From: Ariolimax columbianus
Lineage: Eukaryota; Mollusca; Gastropoda; Stylommatophora; Arionidae
Direction of reading: 5' to 3'
Length of the DNA stretch: 64,000 nt
Assembly (NCBI GenBank): GCA_036924085.1
Contig: JAVGWX010000019.1
Coordinates: 19,158,293-19,222,292, forward strand
Under the pieces are notes generated by a model. That model saw only the letters and a list, made by a program, of their open reading frames with translations. It had not been told where the DNA came from and searched no databases. Shown piece by piece: positions 1 to 11,099 of this stretch. A program made the translations under genes and the position numbers. Position 1 is the first letter of the stretch. Every line of letters starts with the position of its first letter.

Positions 1-116
1 TTCTGTTGGAATTGTGCGTTACAAAATACATTTGTGTGTATTTGAAACATTTTTATTTTGTAAGGTTTATTTTTAGTTTGGCGTTCAGATTTGTTGAAAA
101 CTAGAAAACTAACAAT

Positions 117-147
<31 letters not shown>

Positions 148-420
148 ATGCCCTGCTGGTTGGCATTGACGATCATGGATCTCCATATCCTCTTTTCCCG
201 TGTGTCGGTTATCAGTTCCGCCGTTGATCGCCTCCCATAACATGCGTTCAAGCTGTCCAACATTATCTCTCTCTCCCCTCCCCTCTTGTCTTTGATTCTG
301 CTCGTTATCGCCGTGTATTCCTCCCCCGCCCCCCCCCTCCCCTCTTCTTCTCGTGAAATGCCCGAAAAAGGATAACAGCCCTGTCCTGATCTTTGCCATA
401 AGCTGACTTTATCTCTGTGT
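117..420 (-). mobile_element. LINE 3' fragment with (GAT)n tail
   Basis: On the minus strand an 84-codon frame (399-145) has an FFGHFTRR-like segment and runs into a (GAT)n tail at 146-117. An FGH motif followed by a basic C-terminus and a trinucleotide tail is typical of non-LTR element 3' ends. A Pro/Gly-rich simple stretch (about 310-345) interrupts it. The clade cannot be assigned. Confidence 0.4.
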
Positions 421-473
421 CTCCTAAAGAACCACGTTATTAGATCGCTTTGCAGTCCATGGAACTTTCAACT

Positions 474-483
474 TTATATATAA

Positions 484-544
<61 letters not shown>
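474..544. repeat. (TA)n microsatellite
   Basis: Near-pure TA dinucleotide run, starting with interspersed TAAATA variants. Confidence 0.95.
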
Positions 545-547
<3 letters not shown>

Positions 548-559
548 GTGTTTCTATAG

Positions 560-1000
560 CTAGGAGGTAACGGCTCTTACCTGGAGGCGGAATAGTGTCT
601 TGGTCAGCTCTGGTTCATTGACCTTGATGCAGCCAGCTGTAAGTCGTTGGCTGCTGTCAACTCATTCACTGTGTTGCATTCACTCGTGTGCACTATGTTC
701 ATGAAACTATTTCGTGCGATATTTCTTGCCATGTTTTTTTCTGTGTTGTTGTTGTTGAAAAAGACGTTAAGTGGCGGTTTGCTGTAGCTTTCATCACATC
801 CCGAGCATGCTGATGATGGTGGACCGAGATCCTCCAAACGTTTGTTCTATGCTTGGTTTCATTTGCGTTTCGCTGACTGCTACGGGGATCACGCCAATCC
901 CTCACCTTCTTAGCCAGGCTGCCGTGAAAACAGCCCGTTTCCAGGGAGGTCTACGAGGAAGCCGAGGTGAGGGTCTTGGACAGTATATTTTGCCTGACCC
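560..1000 (-). mobile_element. SINE family R1 copy plus associated dispersed repeat
   Basis: Positions 765-1000 match, on the opposite strand, the SINE at about 16100-16430 and the copies at 3475-3610 and 46480-46780. Shared blocks include CCCGAGCATG, GCTTGGTTTCAT, CTACGGGGATC and AAAACAGCC. The 560-650 part recurs at 46890-47010. The tRNA-like B-box region is clearest in the 16.2 kb copy. Confidence 0.55.
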
Positions 1001-1221
1001 TGACTAACAAGTCTGATCAGTATATTTTGCTTGACCCTGACTAACAAGTCTGATCAGTATATTTTGCCTGACCCTGACTAACAAGTCTGATCAGTATATT
1101 TTGCTTGACCCTGACTAACAAGTCTGATCAGTATATTTTGCCTGACCCTGACTAACAAGTCTGATCAGTATATTTTACCGGACCCTGACTATCAAGTCTG
1201 ATCAGTATATTTTGCCTGACC
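981..1221. repeat. 37-bp tandem array (6.5 copies)
   Basis: The period is exactly 37 bp (starts 981, 1018, 1055, 1092, 1129, 1166, 1203). Each unit begins CAGTATATTTTGCCTGACC. The sequence is the reverse complement of the 5' end of SINE R1, where the 16.1 kb copy has GGTCAGGCAAAATATACTGG once. The array is therefore an expansion of a SINE end. Confidence 0.95.
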
Positions 1222-1589
1222 AGACGTTAGTCTTCCTCCCCAAAAATGAGGCTATTTAGAAATAATTAAATGCTAACTGCAGGGGAAGTAAAGGCGAGAA
1301 TTCGATGCAAACGTTAATAGGTGTTTTTTTTAATGGCGGCACCTTTACAACAAAACGAGACTTAGTTACATCAACATGGACTTCGTCGTGGGCAAAGAAC
1401 GAACGAAAACAACTAAAAAATCATTTTTTTTAAAACACGACATGATGAACGATGAGAGGATTAATTTAAGTGTGGCATCTTGTCTTGTTTTTCATTGTGA
1501 TTTGTTAGTCGTTGTACTAATTGTTCATGCAACAAGATAGACTCTCACAAGAAATAAAATACAATATAGGATGTCTGTCTCAAAAAAAA

Positions 1590-2115
1590 AACAACAGATT
1601 TAGTCCTACAATGGATTCCGGCTCAATGTGGGATCCCTGGAATGAGAAAGCAGATGAGCTCGCAAAAGCCGGAAGTGGCAGCAAGCAGATTTCCCCATCC
1701 GCAGAGCCATAAAGAAGCAAAGACACTCATCAAACCATCCACAAGGACAAAATGGAGAGAACACCACAAAGAATACAAGCCAGAAAATGACAGCATAGAC
1801 AAACTTGGCAGAGATGGACAGATACAGATCTTCAGACTCAGAACGGGACATTGTAGACTCAAGGCCCACCTCCACAGAAGGGGTCTCAGAGACACCGCCA
1901 CGTGCGATTGTGGAGCACCCAAGCAAACACCAGAACATATTCTGCAAGAATGCACTACCTATGCAGACCAAAGAGAGGCAGTCTGGCCTGGGGGAGCGAC
2001 CATGCTCGAAAAGCTGTAGGAGACCGGCGAAGACCGGAAACGCACAGTCTCCTTCGTGAACCTTACCAGACTAGAAGCATAGCATCAGCTGATCGATGCA
2101 GGAGAATGAAGAAGA
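1590..2115 (+). mobile_element. RNase-H LINE C-terminal fragment (I-like)
   Basis: Frame-broken coding DNA. Around 1605-1690 it reads as the end of an RNase H domain (NEKADELAKAG). Frame 1642-2019 then gives QIFRLRTGHCRLKAHLHRRG and a Cys/His knuckle CDCGAPKQTPEHILQEC, continuing past a stop to FVNLTRLEA. The 3' end carries GAAGAAGAGG, like the GAA tail of the copy at 13326-13738. 5'-truncated and non-functional. Confidence 0.8.
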
Positions 2116-3474
2116 GGTTAGTTGTTGTTTGGTTTGCTATGTGTCCCTGGCGAAGACCTTGTGGCGGTAATGAAGATATCGTTTTGTTGTTGTCCTGGTG
2201 AGGTTACTGAGTCATTATCTATATGTGCTTTTATCGACTTCACAAAAAAATTGAGACTATTATATAAGTAACACCCTGCGTAGTTCCAGATAGTGACCTA
2301 TACAATCGTACATTCCTTCTACAGGTCTGTAGTTTCTGTTCAGTGCGAAGTGTTTTTTTTTTTAATTGCTGCGGGAAAATATCGAAATGTATTCAGCTAT
2401 TTTTATGTAGCTGACACGCCCTGATATCACCAAACAGACTTTGTGTTCGATAGAGCTGTAACTTCTCCACAAAGAAAGTTGAACTCTAGAAAACAACTTC
2501 ATATATTTCATGTGCGCATTCTCGTCATGCGACGTGCAGGTGGAGTCCATAGCTTGCAGTGGTGGGTCCCGGGGTTCCATGCTGCGGGGGGAAAGAATAG
2601 GCCAATGCACAGGACTTGACAAATTTCAGGGTGACTCACCAGTCAGTCAAAAATTTCGCCAGTCAGCCTGGTCGGACAATAATGCAATTATGCAATTTTT
2701 GTTAACAAATTTAAACTAGGCACTAATTCATCTTTATTTCTAAATATCAATGTGTACCAAACCAAAATATATTGTATTACTAACACCGTATTTGCCAATT
2801 TCTTCTTAAGAAAAATTGCACTGTCAGAGGCATGGCATTTATGTCCTTGAACATGCTTGGTCATTTTAGCATTGAAGTACCATTTATCGATGGCTCCAGT
2901 AGGTTAAAATTGTGACAGTAGAGGTCCATTTAGATTCACCATCATAAACTAGCTTATGTATAATCTATTATAACCGTAATATCAAATAATCGTGCGAGAG
3001 TCGTTATGTAGTAGCCATTGAAAACGTAATTAACGATTAAAAACGGATATTTTTTTTAGTCGTCAAGCAAAAATGTTTACTCGTTACAGACGAGCTGACG
3101 AGGGCTTTTGTCAAGCCCTGACAATGCACCACTGTGCATGTTATACAAAACGACTAAATCGAGTTGTGGGTACTTGTCCCTTAATTCACCCCAAACAAAT
3201 ATAAATATATTTTTTAGCACGGTTTATATTTTTTTGCTTTTTTGGGATAGTGACGTCACATAATAGTCCACTTTTTAACTGTGGGGGTGTCAAACATCGC
3301 GTCAATAACGGGATTGCCAGTTAACCTAGATTGAATCATCAAGCTGTTAATGACAAGCGCACAAATAGCACAGGTATATGCTTGATTCGTACATGTGCGA
3401 GTTCATGTGGCGTTGACGTATCAGTCAGTGGTCTGGATGTTTTCTTTCTTGGCGATATTGTTCTATTCTGGCCA
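2116..3474. other. No gene recognised
   Basis: Non-coding, AT-rich DNA with only short unrelated frames. I see no domain, splice-consistent exon or named repeat here. Confidence 0.5.
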
Positions 3475-3612
3475 CCTCTTTAATTGGTTGGCTGCTAATG
3501 CCCACAATGGGTGGGTAACCTTTTGGTGCGCCCTGAAAAGGACGGAACTTGTGGCAGATTGCAGTAGCTTTCCTGATCATCCCGAGCGTGCTGATGAAGT
3601 GGACCGGGTTAT
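3475..3612 (-). mobile_element. SINE R1 fragment
   Basis: Shares CCCACAATG, GCGCCCTGAAAAGGAC and CCCGAGCGTGCTGATGAAG with other R1 copies, in minus orientation. Confidence 0.55.
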
Positions 3613-3644
3613 GGCTGCGTATGGATGCGATACATGAACAATCA

Positions 3645-4022
3645 CGCAAATACTAAGCAAGAGGATTGAATTATTCAAGCTAAAATGCTACAGGAAAGTG
3701 GTCAAAGTAAAATGGATAACTAGAAAGAAAAAACACACCAATCCTGGAGGAGCTGGAAATAAAACACAATTGGCTAGTAAACAATATTACGTACATATGT
3801 GAAACTAAAATACGTTGCCACAACGCCACAGTGAAGTCTAGGAAGAAAAAACAAACCCGATAATGCGGGGTATGTTACCTGGTAAGCGAAGCAGAGGCAG
3901 TTAGAAGAGAAGATAAACACATGACATTAAAAAGGTTCTCAGGGTGAGATATAATCTTTTAGGTCGTCTGTTATGAGAGCGACTTTCCATAAAGGCCGTG
4001 CTACATGATGATGATTGATATT
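3645..4022 (+). mobile_element. LINE C-terminal fragment with ATGATGATGATTGAT tail
   Basis: Degenerate coding DNA. Segments read like LINE C-termini (KCYRKVVKVKW, then a basic run after PGKRSRG). It ends with CTACATGATGATGATTGAT. The same ending occurs at 25190 and, inverted, at 55085-55110, so three copies share one 3' end. Confidence 0.6.
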
Positions 4023-4144
4023 ATGCCCGACTTCATTTCTATTTCTATTTCTATTTCTATTTCTATTTACTTCATCGGATTCTCAAATACTATCATCTGC
4101 CTTTTGTATATTTAAAAAAAAAAAAAAAAAGTGTTCATTCTACT

Positions 4145-5400
4145 CTGTCTATATTGTTCCCGAACTTGACATAACACCGCTATGACCTTAACTTAACTTC
4201 ATTGCACTGGTTTAGAAAGGTTCTACAGAGTCTGAATACAACCAGTTCCACTCCACCGAAACTAAAAATAACTGAGCATACAATCTATTTTTGAATGTAT
4301 TAATTGACCCTCTCTCTACTAGATCCTGTGACAATCCATTCCAAGAATTCACCACTCTCTGACTAAAAAAATATTTTCTAATATCGAATCTGAACCTTTC
4401 ATAAACAATTTGAAGCTGTGCTCTCCTGTTCTTGTAGCAGGCTTACTTTGAAACAAATTGGTATAGTCTAGTTGAACCTTTCATAAACAATTTGAAGCTG
4501 TGCCCTCCTGTTCTTGTAGCAGGCTTACTTTGAAACAAATTGGTATAGTCTAGTTGAACCTTTCATAAACAATTTGAAGCTGTGCTCTCCTGTTCTTGTA
4601 GCAGGCTTACTTTGAAACAAATTGGTATAGTCTAGTTGAACCTTTCATAAACAATTTGAAGCTGTGCCCTCCTGTTCTTGTAGCAGGCTTACTTTGAAAC
4701 AAATTGGTATAGTCTAGTTGAACCTTTCATAAACAATTTGAAGCTGTGCCCTCCTGTTCTTGTAGCAGGCTTACTTTGAAACAAATTGGTATAGTCTAGT
4801 TGAACCTTTCATAAACAATTTGAAGCTGTGCCCTCCTGTTCTTGTAGCAGGCTTACTTTGAAACAAATTGGTATAGTCTAGTTGAACCTTTCATAAACAA
4901 TTTGAAGCTGTGCCCTCCTGTTCTTGTAGCAGGCTTACTTTGAAACAAATTGGTATAGTCTAGTTGAACCTTTCATAAACAATTTGAAGCTGTGCCCTCC
5001 TGTTCTTGTAGCAGGCTTACTTTGAAACAAATTGGTATAGTCTAGTTGAACCTTTCCATTGATTGATTTCTAAACTCGTATTATGCTTCCTCGAAGTCTT
5101 CTCTATTCTAGACACTGTACACCAGTTTTTTTTCTGATTCTATCCGCATACCGTAACTATAATTATGGAATCAGACGATCAGTGTTTTAGCTCTTCCTTG
5201 TAACCTTTCTAGCGTGTTTATATCCCCTCTATGATAAGTACTCCACACCTGAACACATCACTCCAATTTAGATCTCACCAAGGCTTCATACAGTATGACT
5301 ATCACGCCCTTGCTCTTATATGTAATACTTCTTTTGATCATACCCAACATTGTATTAGCCTTTGTCATCACTCCTCTGGAGTGGTTTAGGTGCTATTCGA
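4145..5400 (-). mobile_element. CR1/L2-like LINE 3' part carrying an internal tandem array
   Basis: Minus-strand copy of the most abundant LINE in the window. The 3' hairpin region (CTGGTTTAGAAAGG...AACCAG) is at 4208-4252. Diverged coding DNA (LERL..., HRGDI region) runs to about 5400. The coding segment is split by the 82-bp array at 4392-5047. Heavily mutated. Confidence 0.8.
4392..5047. repeat. 82-bp tandem array, exactly 8 copies, inside a LINE
   Basis: Units start at 4392, 4474 and every 82 bp to 5047, each beginning GAACCTTTCATAAAC and ending GTATAGTCTAGTT. The few differences are of the type GCTCTCC/GCCCTCC, so the amplification is recent. The matching LINE stretch is single-copy at 11305-11390, 14865-14945 and 37775-37855. 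Because 82 is not a multiple of 3, the LINE frame is destroyed. Confidence 0.95.
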
Positions 5401-5687
5401 GCGCAACCTTGGGCTGCAATACCAACATACCGGGTTCAAAATCACTTCGTGTCCAGTTTGACTGGGATGTCGGGAATTCGTCTCTGCATGACCACTTCTC
5501 CACGTATAGTAAGGATTGACAAAACCACTGTACTGTACTGCAAAACTGCCATAGTGGAAGTATTATAAACATATATTCATCCAAACACTGGCCAATACGT
5601 CCACATTACAAATAGATACACCCATCCATACACTAACCACTACGTCCTGATATCGCCCAAAGGACTACGATCTGGGGTGGAAAAGTG

Positions 5688-5965
5688 CGTGCCTTCGCCA
5701 GTCTTAGTCTTAGTCGACCTGTACTTCTGCAGGAGCAAACGTCCCTGTGCAGATCCCAGCTCTGATGTGAACTGGGTGTAGCCAAGAGGAGAATTTCCTG
5801 CTTAGAGGGCTAGGCTCGAGCAGCTTATTACTCCACTGCGGAGGGTGGTTAACTAATGTTAGTCCATCTTAATAGACTCAAACACTAGAGCAAAGTAGAC
5901 CCGCAGTCTGTTAGGCGCCATATATGCTGCTCTTAACTAACTCCCTAACCATGACCGTTGTTAAG
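5688..5965 (+). mobile_element. Dispersed repeat H
   Basis: A ~250-bp repeat with GACCTGTACTTCTGCAGG, GAGGGTGGTTAACTAATG and GCAAAGTAGACCCGCAG. Other copies are at 19212-19320 (-), 28588-28860 (+), 52197-52435 (-) and 62050-62310 (+). No coding content or clear tRNA head; class unknown. Confidence 0.8.
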
Positions 5966-6985
5966 TAGAACCCGGGAAAAGCAAACAAAGTCAGTTTCGT
6001 TTGGCACAAAGCACATTAACTCTTCGTGATTACTTGACGTAGTTTAGAGTATGCACCCTTTGACTTGCCTGACTGGACGATTTGACATGTTTACAAATCA
6101 AAATGGTTTGTTTGCTTGCATTATGATTATCGTTGTTAGTTATATATTTTCTCGTTTGGGCGAGACATGCGCCTCTCAGCCACATATCAATTCTTTTTTG
6201 GTTATATCACGGCGCGAACGTTGTTCTATTGCGTTGCTAAATTAGCAACATTTAGATATAGTAAATCATGAATAACAAAATACACTTTATAAGTTTATTA
6301 CACTCACACTCTCTACCACACTAGTGAACTGAACTTGTCTCTTGCCTTAACTCTTATTAAATACTAACTTAGTTGCTAGAGTACACGTACTGAGCACTCA
6401 GTATCCTAGACACATCACATAGACACACACGTGATTGTCACACTGTTTGCTTTCAGGATTGCTTAACAGTAACAGATATGCAAGTGAGTAGCCTGCACAA
6501 CACATTGGAAAATATTTTATCATGGAATCTTTGGATGCACGAAGTATAGAATGCCAAATTCCACAGTACACACATTATTTCTCTCCCCCACCCCCGACAC
6601 ATACATAGTGACTGCTTTAATCAATTTAATGACAGCATACTTACAAATTATGTTGTTAATGTTATTTATTACGAGTCTATAAACTTTATATTTAAAACAA
6701 TATAATTATCATGGTACTCACTGCTTCCATAATACACTACCTGTGGTCATAGTACTCATAGTTAACGGATAACGAACACTCCCTTTAATTAAGCCTTTAC
6801 TTAACGATATTCAACAATCTATTACCAGTCATTGATATGTAACGACTCCTTACGAAAAAAAGTTCAATTTTGATGGAATGTAATTTGTTTTAATTGTTTC
6901 CTAAAGATTCAGTAGGAACATATATGTGCGGAGATCACTATCTATTAATTCCTATTTTTGGTCAACTTTTAGCGCACATATTAAT
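5966..6985. other. No gene recognised
   Basis: AT-rich DNA without a recognisable coding frame or shared repeat. Confidence 0.5.
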
Positions 6986-7080
6986 GATTATAGACCGAGT
7001 TACAAATGAGAAAATACAAGAAAAAATTACAACAGCAATAGGGCCTTCTGAAGACTCCTTGGCAACGGTCAAGTAGGTCA
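6986..7080 (+). mobile_element. RTE-like LINE scrap
   Basis: Encodes RVTNEKIQEKITTAIGPSED and LATVK. This matches the C-terminal part of the RTE-like insert at 22415-23666 (DQVTNEDIRDRITTAIKPFE). Confidence 0.75.
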
Positions 7081-7184
7081 CCCTAATAATAGTTGTCCAT
7101 CACAAGTTATGAAGACCACTCTCTTTGTTCAGCCGTGTGGACAGTCGTATCTCTTGCTGTGTCCGCTGAAATGGGTGACTTGCA

Positions 7185-7335
7185 CAGTTATTTTGATTAA
7201 AGTGAGGAAGAAACTGCGCCTTTTGTCAACCTCACTCACAGAGCCTAAGCTACCTTTTGCCAGTGGCAAGACATTCATCGAGACGACTGGAGATAGCATA
7301 GGATGCAGATTTTGCCTCAGGGTTACCACCGAAGC
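7185..7335 (-). mobile_element. SINE A fragment
   Basis: Minus-strand partial copy of the SINE best seen at 48952-49270. Shared words are AGTGAGGAAGAAACTGCGC, GGCAAGACAT and AGACGACTGGAG. Confidence 0.6.
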
Positions 7336-7858
7336 CTTTCCGTAAACATGTAACCTGCAGGGTACTGGCAAAGATGGCGCCATAACTGGCTGCGAGTCTA
7401 CATTTCTCTACTGTTTTGGATCATTATGGATGCCGCTAGACCACGGATTTGCCCGGAATTCACACTAGTCGACGACTTACACTTGTGTTCACGGAAACAT
7501 GGTGTTTTCCGTCTGGACTGGTTATTTCGTTCTTTTTTTGTGATTTCTTCCATCCGTTTATCCTGGTCTGGACGCCGGCTGAATGGCACTACGCTTATAC
7601 CTGTGACGTATTTCACGGGTTAGTTCTGCCGGTTCACCTTCACGAATTTGGCGTGTGGGAATTTTAGTTGCTACTATGATGAGCTGAATACAGCTGGGGA
7701 GAGATGCCAGACTCACTCACACGCTAAGTGTTGTCCATGCGACCTCTTGTGGTTATCGAAAAGGTACGACAAACTGCGTTAGATGCCATCTCCCACCTTT
7801 CTACCCTGCAGGTTACATGATTACGGAAAGTAGGTCACCCTACCTCTAAATAAACTGT

Positions 7859-8088
7859 TCAAGCCACCCCTGGTCTCAAAGAGGTGGAACAAGAATGCCT
7901 GCATCCTGAATTACCTCCAGTCGTTTGACTTATGTCTTGCCATTGCTCCAAGGTAGTTCAGGACCAGAGGTTGATGACCAGCGCAGCTTCTTCCTCACTA
8001 AAATAAAAAAACAGCGCAAGTTACATCATCAAGACAAAAACTGTCTGATATTGTCGCCATCATCGCTTGCAATGGGCAACTAACTAAC
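7859..8088 (+). mobile_element. SINE A, 5'-truncated
   Basis: Shares GATGACCAGCGCAGCTTCTT, CCTCACTAAAAT and GCCATCATCGCTTGC with the full copy at 48952-49270. The tRNA-like head is missing. Confidence 0.8.
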
Positions 8089-8149
8089 AAATAAACTTAA
8101 GCCTAGTACAATTAAGACCCTAACATTTCCATGTACCATGCTGCTAAAG

Positions 8150-9115
8150 AGCTTCCTTTATGCTACTTGCAAAGTTTTTTTATGGTTAGCATATTATAAA
8201 TTAATTTACACATTTGTAACTTTGTAAATTAGTATATTTTACAGTTATAGTTTGTGTACATAATTTTTACAGCAATCAGTTTTGTAAATTGGTTTTTGTG
8301 GTTACATTTGTGTCAATGAATTTTTTCATTACAATTTATAAGTTGGTTTAAGTTTCAATTGTGCAAATTGGTTTTTGTAATTTGTTTTGCCAAATATTGA
8401 AAATGCAGTAATTATTTTGTCAATTAGTTATTGCTGTTAAATAAATTTGTTTTTACAGTTGCAATCTTAAAAATTAGATTTTACACTTATAACTTTGTCC
8501 ATTAGTTTATTATTTACAGTTTTTAAAAATTAGTTTTTAACAGCTACCCTTTTGACTGGTTAAAAAAAAATTCACACTTTGCTATTGAGTCTTATAGCTA
8601 ATACAATTTAGTAAAAAAAAAAGTAATTTGCTAAACATTATTTGGTAAATAGTTTGTATCTATTACATTTTTATACATTGTGTTTTTTTTTAAATGTCTT
8701 TTTTTTTTACAGTTTCCATGTCATCCATTTCTATTAAAAGTGACCATTTTTCCATTAGGTATTTTACAGATTCAATCTTGTAAATTGTTTCTTTTTACAA
8801 TTATGATTTGTAAATATTTTTTCAAAAGTAAATTTTGAAATTTCTTTTTACATTTATTATTTTAAAAATATGTTTTAGGTACAATTTTGTAAATTAATCA
8901 TTAGTTACAATTTAAACAAAATTAGTTTTGTGTAACAATTTTGTAAAACGTTTACAGTTACAATTTTGTAAATTATTTGTAATGTTTATCATTTTGTAAA
9001 TGTTTTAGTTAAAGTTTCTTGAATATTAATTTTGTCAGTTATCATTTTACACATTGGATTTTGTAGAGAAAATATTACTGTTGTTTTTGTTGTAAATTTT
9101 CAATCCAATTTTCTT
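8150..9115. repeat. Degenerate AT-rich satellite-like stretch
   Basis: About 950 bp of T-rich DNA in which variants of TTTGTAAATTAG and TTTACAGTTA recur at irregular ~30-40 bp spacing. It looks like an old, decayed minisatellite rather than unique sequence. No open frame. Confidence 0.6.
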
Positions 9116-9214
9116 TGCAGTGACTTTTAGCTAAGACTTATAATTTATAAGTCAGTATTAGAGCTTTCATAATGAAGAAATGATTAAACATTTTAAATAT
9201 ACATGAAATGAAAG

Positions 9215-9905
9215 TGCCTATAATAATAGTGTGATGATCTTCTTTTGTCCTACTACTCTTGTTGCCATACGGCATCGCAGAATGCGTAGATTTCTTTTGA
9301 TCGCCAAGTGGTAGGCTTGTCGTGTCATTAAGTGTAACTTTCTGAGAGTGTCAGAGATACCCTCGATCCATCGATGTTGTGGTCTGCCTCTTGCCCATGA
9401 ACCGGAGACCTGCATATGATATGCTCTTGATGTAGGCTGGTTATAATGCATTCTGATTAAATGACCAAACCACTTGATATGTTGGGACTCAATGTAGGCA
9501 CTAACTGAGTTTGTTCCCACTCTCTGCCTCAGCATGGTGTTGCGGATTTGGTCACGGATTGTCTTTCCGGCTGCACTCCTCACATAGCGCACCTCACAGC
9601 TCTGGATCTTACTCTTATGGGTTGTTAGTAAGGACCAAAATTGACATTGGTAACAAAATGTAGGAATAAATAGTATATTTATCAGCCTGCTCTTAGCTGA
9701 AAGAAGCACTTTAGGGTGTTTCAAAATTGGTGCAATTTGATAGTGGACACTGTTTACCTTCTGAATTCTATGTGCAATTTTCTCTGTCCACTCTGCTGTC
9801 ATCAGGGAACATACTACCTAGTTATTTGAACTCACATACTTGCTCGATGAGAGGTGCGTTAGTTCAGTTCATAGTGAACAATTCGCCATTTTCTGTGGTA
9901 ACAGC
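9215..9905 (-). mobile_element. LINE reverse transcriptase C-terminal remnant
   Basis: A 194-codon open frame (9802-9218, minus) encodes the region after the RT fingers and palm: AHRIQKVNSVHY, CYQCQFWSLL, HIKWFGHLIRM and SWARGRPQHRWIEGI. Upstream the frame reads EFK*LGSMFPDD, i.e. the FKYLG motif with its Tyr codon mutated to TAG. Endonuclease and RT catalytic parts are absent. The gene is dead but the downstream frame is still open. Confidence 0.85.
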
Positions 9906-10019
9906 GTGCCTCGGTTCAATTCATGAACAGAGACTAAAAAAAATCACGGTCGTGATTTTAATCGGGGACCACTTCCCCAGTCAACCTAGCTGTAAATCGA
10001 TACCTGACGCATGAGTTAG

Positions 10020-10420
10020 GGAAAGTAAACACAGCAAGAAAGGGTACATGCCACTTCACCTCTCACAGGCTGCGGCTTAGTACAATGGAGTCTTCAAAAA
10101 CTCCATTTCCAACCAGCGGTTAATTCTGCTGAATTTCCAATTTATTTTACTTACTTGCTCGATATCAATGTCACTGAAGTGATAGATCTGTAAAAAAAAT
10201 TTTTTTAAATGTATATATAGATCCTATGGGATCCAGTTCATAGTACTGTTATATTATGCTCAGTCTGCCTCTTCGCTTAGTCACTCTTCTTCTGCACGTT
10301 GAAGGTTTAGAAGTCTTTTTATATATGCTTGCAATGGAGTGTGCTGACAAACATGGGATTGACCTGTTGTGTCTTTGTATTAATGCATGCCCACTTGCTT
10401 TTGGTCTTTCTGCAGACCAC
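10020..10420. other. No gene recognised
   Basis: No recognisable coding or repeat content. Confidence 0.45.
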
Positions 10421-10424
10421 TATT

Positions 10425-10605
10425 GGGTAGGAATTCTGTTACCTTTAGAGTTTTTGCTTGGACCTCGGCTAATAGCCTGATCTTTTCAATTTTCAGCTGT
10501 CAAGGGTTCTTTTACACGTACAGCGTGTATATGAGACCTCTGAGTTTATTGTCCATCTCCAATAGGTCTCTTTTGAGATCAGAAGGCACCTTAAATTGAT
10601 GGAAT
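10425..10605 (-). mobile_element. SINE E fragment
   Basis: Reverse of the repeat at 18235-18470 and 39380-39640. Shared words include TCAATTTTCAGCTGTCAAGG, TTCTTTTACACGTAC and GTCCATCTCCAATAGG. Confidence 0.6.
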
Positions 10606-11099
10606 TTGAACACTTACTGTTTTGTGTTCTTGTTTCTTGTGAGGTACCTTACCTCTCAGCTATAGTGATCCACAACACTCAGTTTACCAATCTGTTAATG
10701 GGTACCTGCCTTCAGTTTAGGAAAGACAGGAAAAGGAACTTGCCACACACCTTTAAAAGGACATATCTAATACAATCAAGTCTCCACCATGGCAGTGTCT
10801 GATATTGGACTGCCTTTATTTATCGTCTGTGTTTCAATCATAGTCATTGAGCTCTATAGAACCATTCACCTCCAGTGTGTTAAAAGTAAAGGTCAGTCCC
10901 ATGGCAAAAGTTCCTTTTGGGGATGAAGATAACTCTTCATGTTCTAAGCCATCTGTAAACTCAAACCCTGGAACGCTGTCATCCTAGTCTAGTAGGCAAA
11001 TTTACTGTCGACTAGGCTGCACGCTCCAGTGTGTTACATAAGCCTGAAAGAGGAGATAATAATTGTAACAAAATAACCTGCCAATCGCATTGTAACTAA
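10606..11099. other. No gene recognised
   Basis: Short frames only; no domain or family recognised. Confidence 0.45.

Noticed and set aside
9727..10014. 95-codon + strand frame
   Set aside because: Shadow of the minus-strand LINE in its first part; no domain in the rest.
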